Below are positions 63,626 through 64,000 of a DNA stretch of 64,000 bases, one piece after another. Both the position numbers and the translations under genes were made by a program. Every line of letters starts with the position of its first letter. Positions within the stretch are counted from its first letter, which is position 1. Source of the DNA: Caldithrix abyssi DSM 13497. GTDB lineage: Bacteria; Calditrichota; Calditrichia; Calditrichales; Calditrichaceae. The notes below the pieces were generated by a model, which was given only the letters and a program-made list of their open reading frames with translations, had not been told where the DNA came from and ran no database searches. Location: the NCBI RefSeq assembly GCF_001886815.1, contig NZ_CP018099.1:3532501-3596500 (forward strand). The letters are read 5' to 3'.

Positions 63626-64000
<375 letters not shown>

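Overview
The window looks like a chromosome segment of a Gram-negative bacterium of the Bacteroidota/Calditrichota side of the tree. The clearest signs are a giant type IX secretion protein SprA/Sov (18925-25251), two PorV-like outer-membrane proteins, a secreted beta-propeller protein ending in a FlgD-like/T9SS-type C-terminal domain, and a reg_prop hybrid sensor kinase of 1614 residues. A Caldithrix-like organism is my best guess; this is inference from gene content, not a database match. No rRNA, tRNA or CRISPR array was recognised.

Layout. 1-5972: end of a type I restriction locus on the plus strand (DUF262/DUF1524 protein, hsdS, four-helix-bundle protein, hsdR; hsdM is not in the window). 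5971-9017: a graveyard of mobile DNA, with a frameshifted remnant of a second, different HsdR, then a truncated group II intron on the minus strand whose maturase reading frame is split by an IS1182-like element. 9018-12135: a D-aminopeptidase/D-amino-acid transaminase pair and argF. 12217-16052: a tight minus-strand operon of a lipoprotein, a secreted propeller protein and two PorV-like proteins. 16250-25251: a second minus-strand operon, sprA - M28 glutaminyl-cyclase-like protein - prmA - ppx/gppA. 25402-30593: response regulator, DUF89 phosphatase, pyrophosphatase, membrane protein, sirtuin and a degenerate GGDEF protein. 31220-33924: a secreted or outer-membrane protein gene cut by an IS1634-like element with a clean 4-bp target duplication. 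34154-37252: a TRAP permease pair followed by two short ORFs that are probably one frameshifted thioredoxin-like gene. 37837-46704: DUF3592 protein, exonuclease-DinG helicase, hutH, small proteins, a nuclease-like/barrel fusion and a YitT protein. 46974-51818: the hybrid sensor kinase. 52223-58139: SUI1 factor, FAD oxidoreductase, transglutaminase lipoprotein, nitroreductase, esterase and a Ca/Na antiporter. 58613-64000: a housekeeping operon, thiolase - 3-hydroxyacyl-CoA dehydrogenase - nusB - phosphoesterase - secA.

How it fits together. The secretion genes form a coherent set: SprA is the outer-membrane channel and PorV-like proteins are its usual partners. Many predicted signal-peptide cleavage sites here are followed by glutamine, and a glutaminyl-cyclase-like enzyme is encoded immediately after sprA, which suggests N-terminal pyroglutamate formation on exported proteins.

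The intergenic DNA is unusually informative. A dispersed repeat starts exactly at the stop codon of three different genes. A short MITE-like element with ends matching the IS1182-like element is present twice, in opposite orientations, each time inside a palindrome; one copy sits in the hairpin of the dispersed repeat, and another copy of that repeat serves as its empty site.
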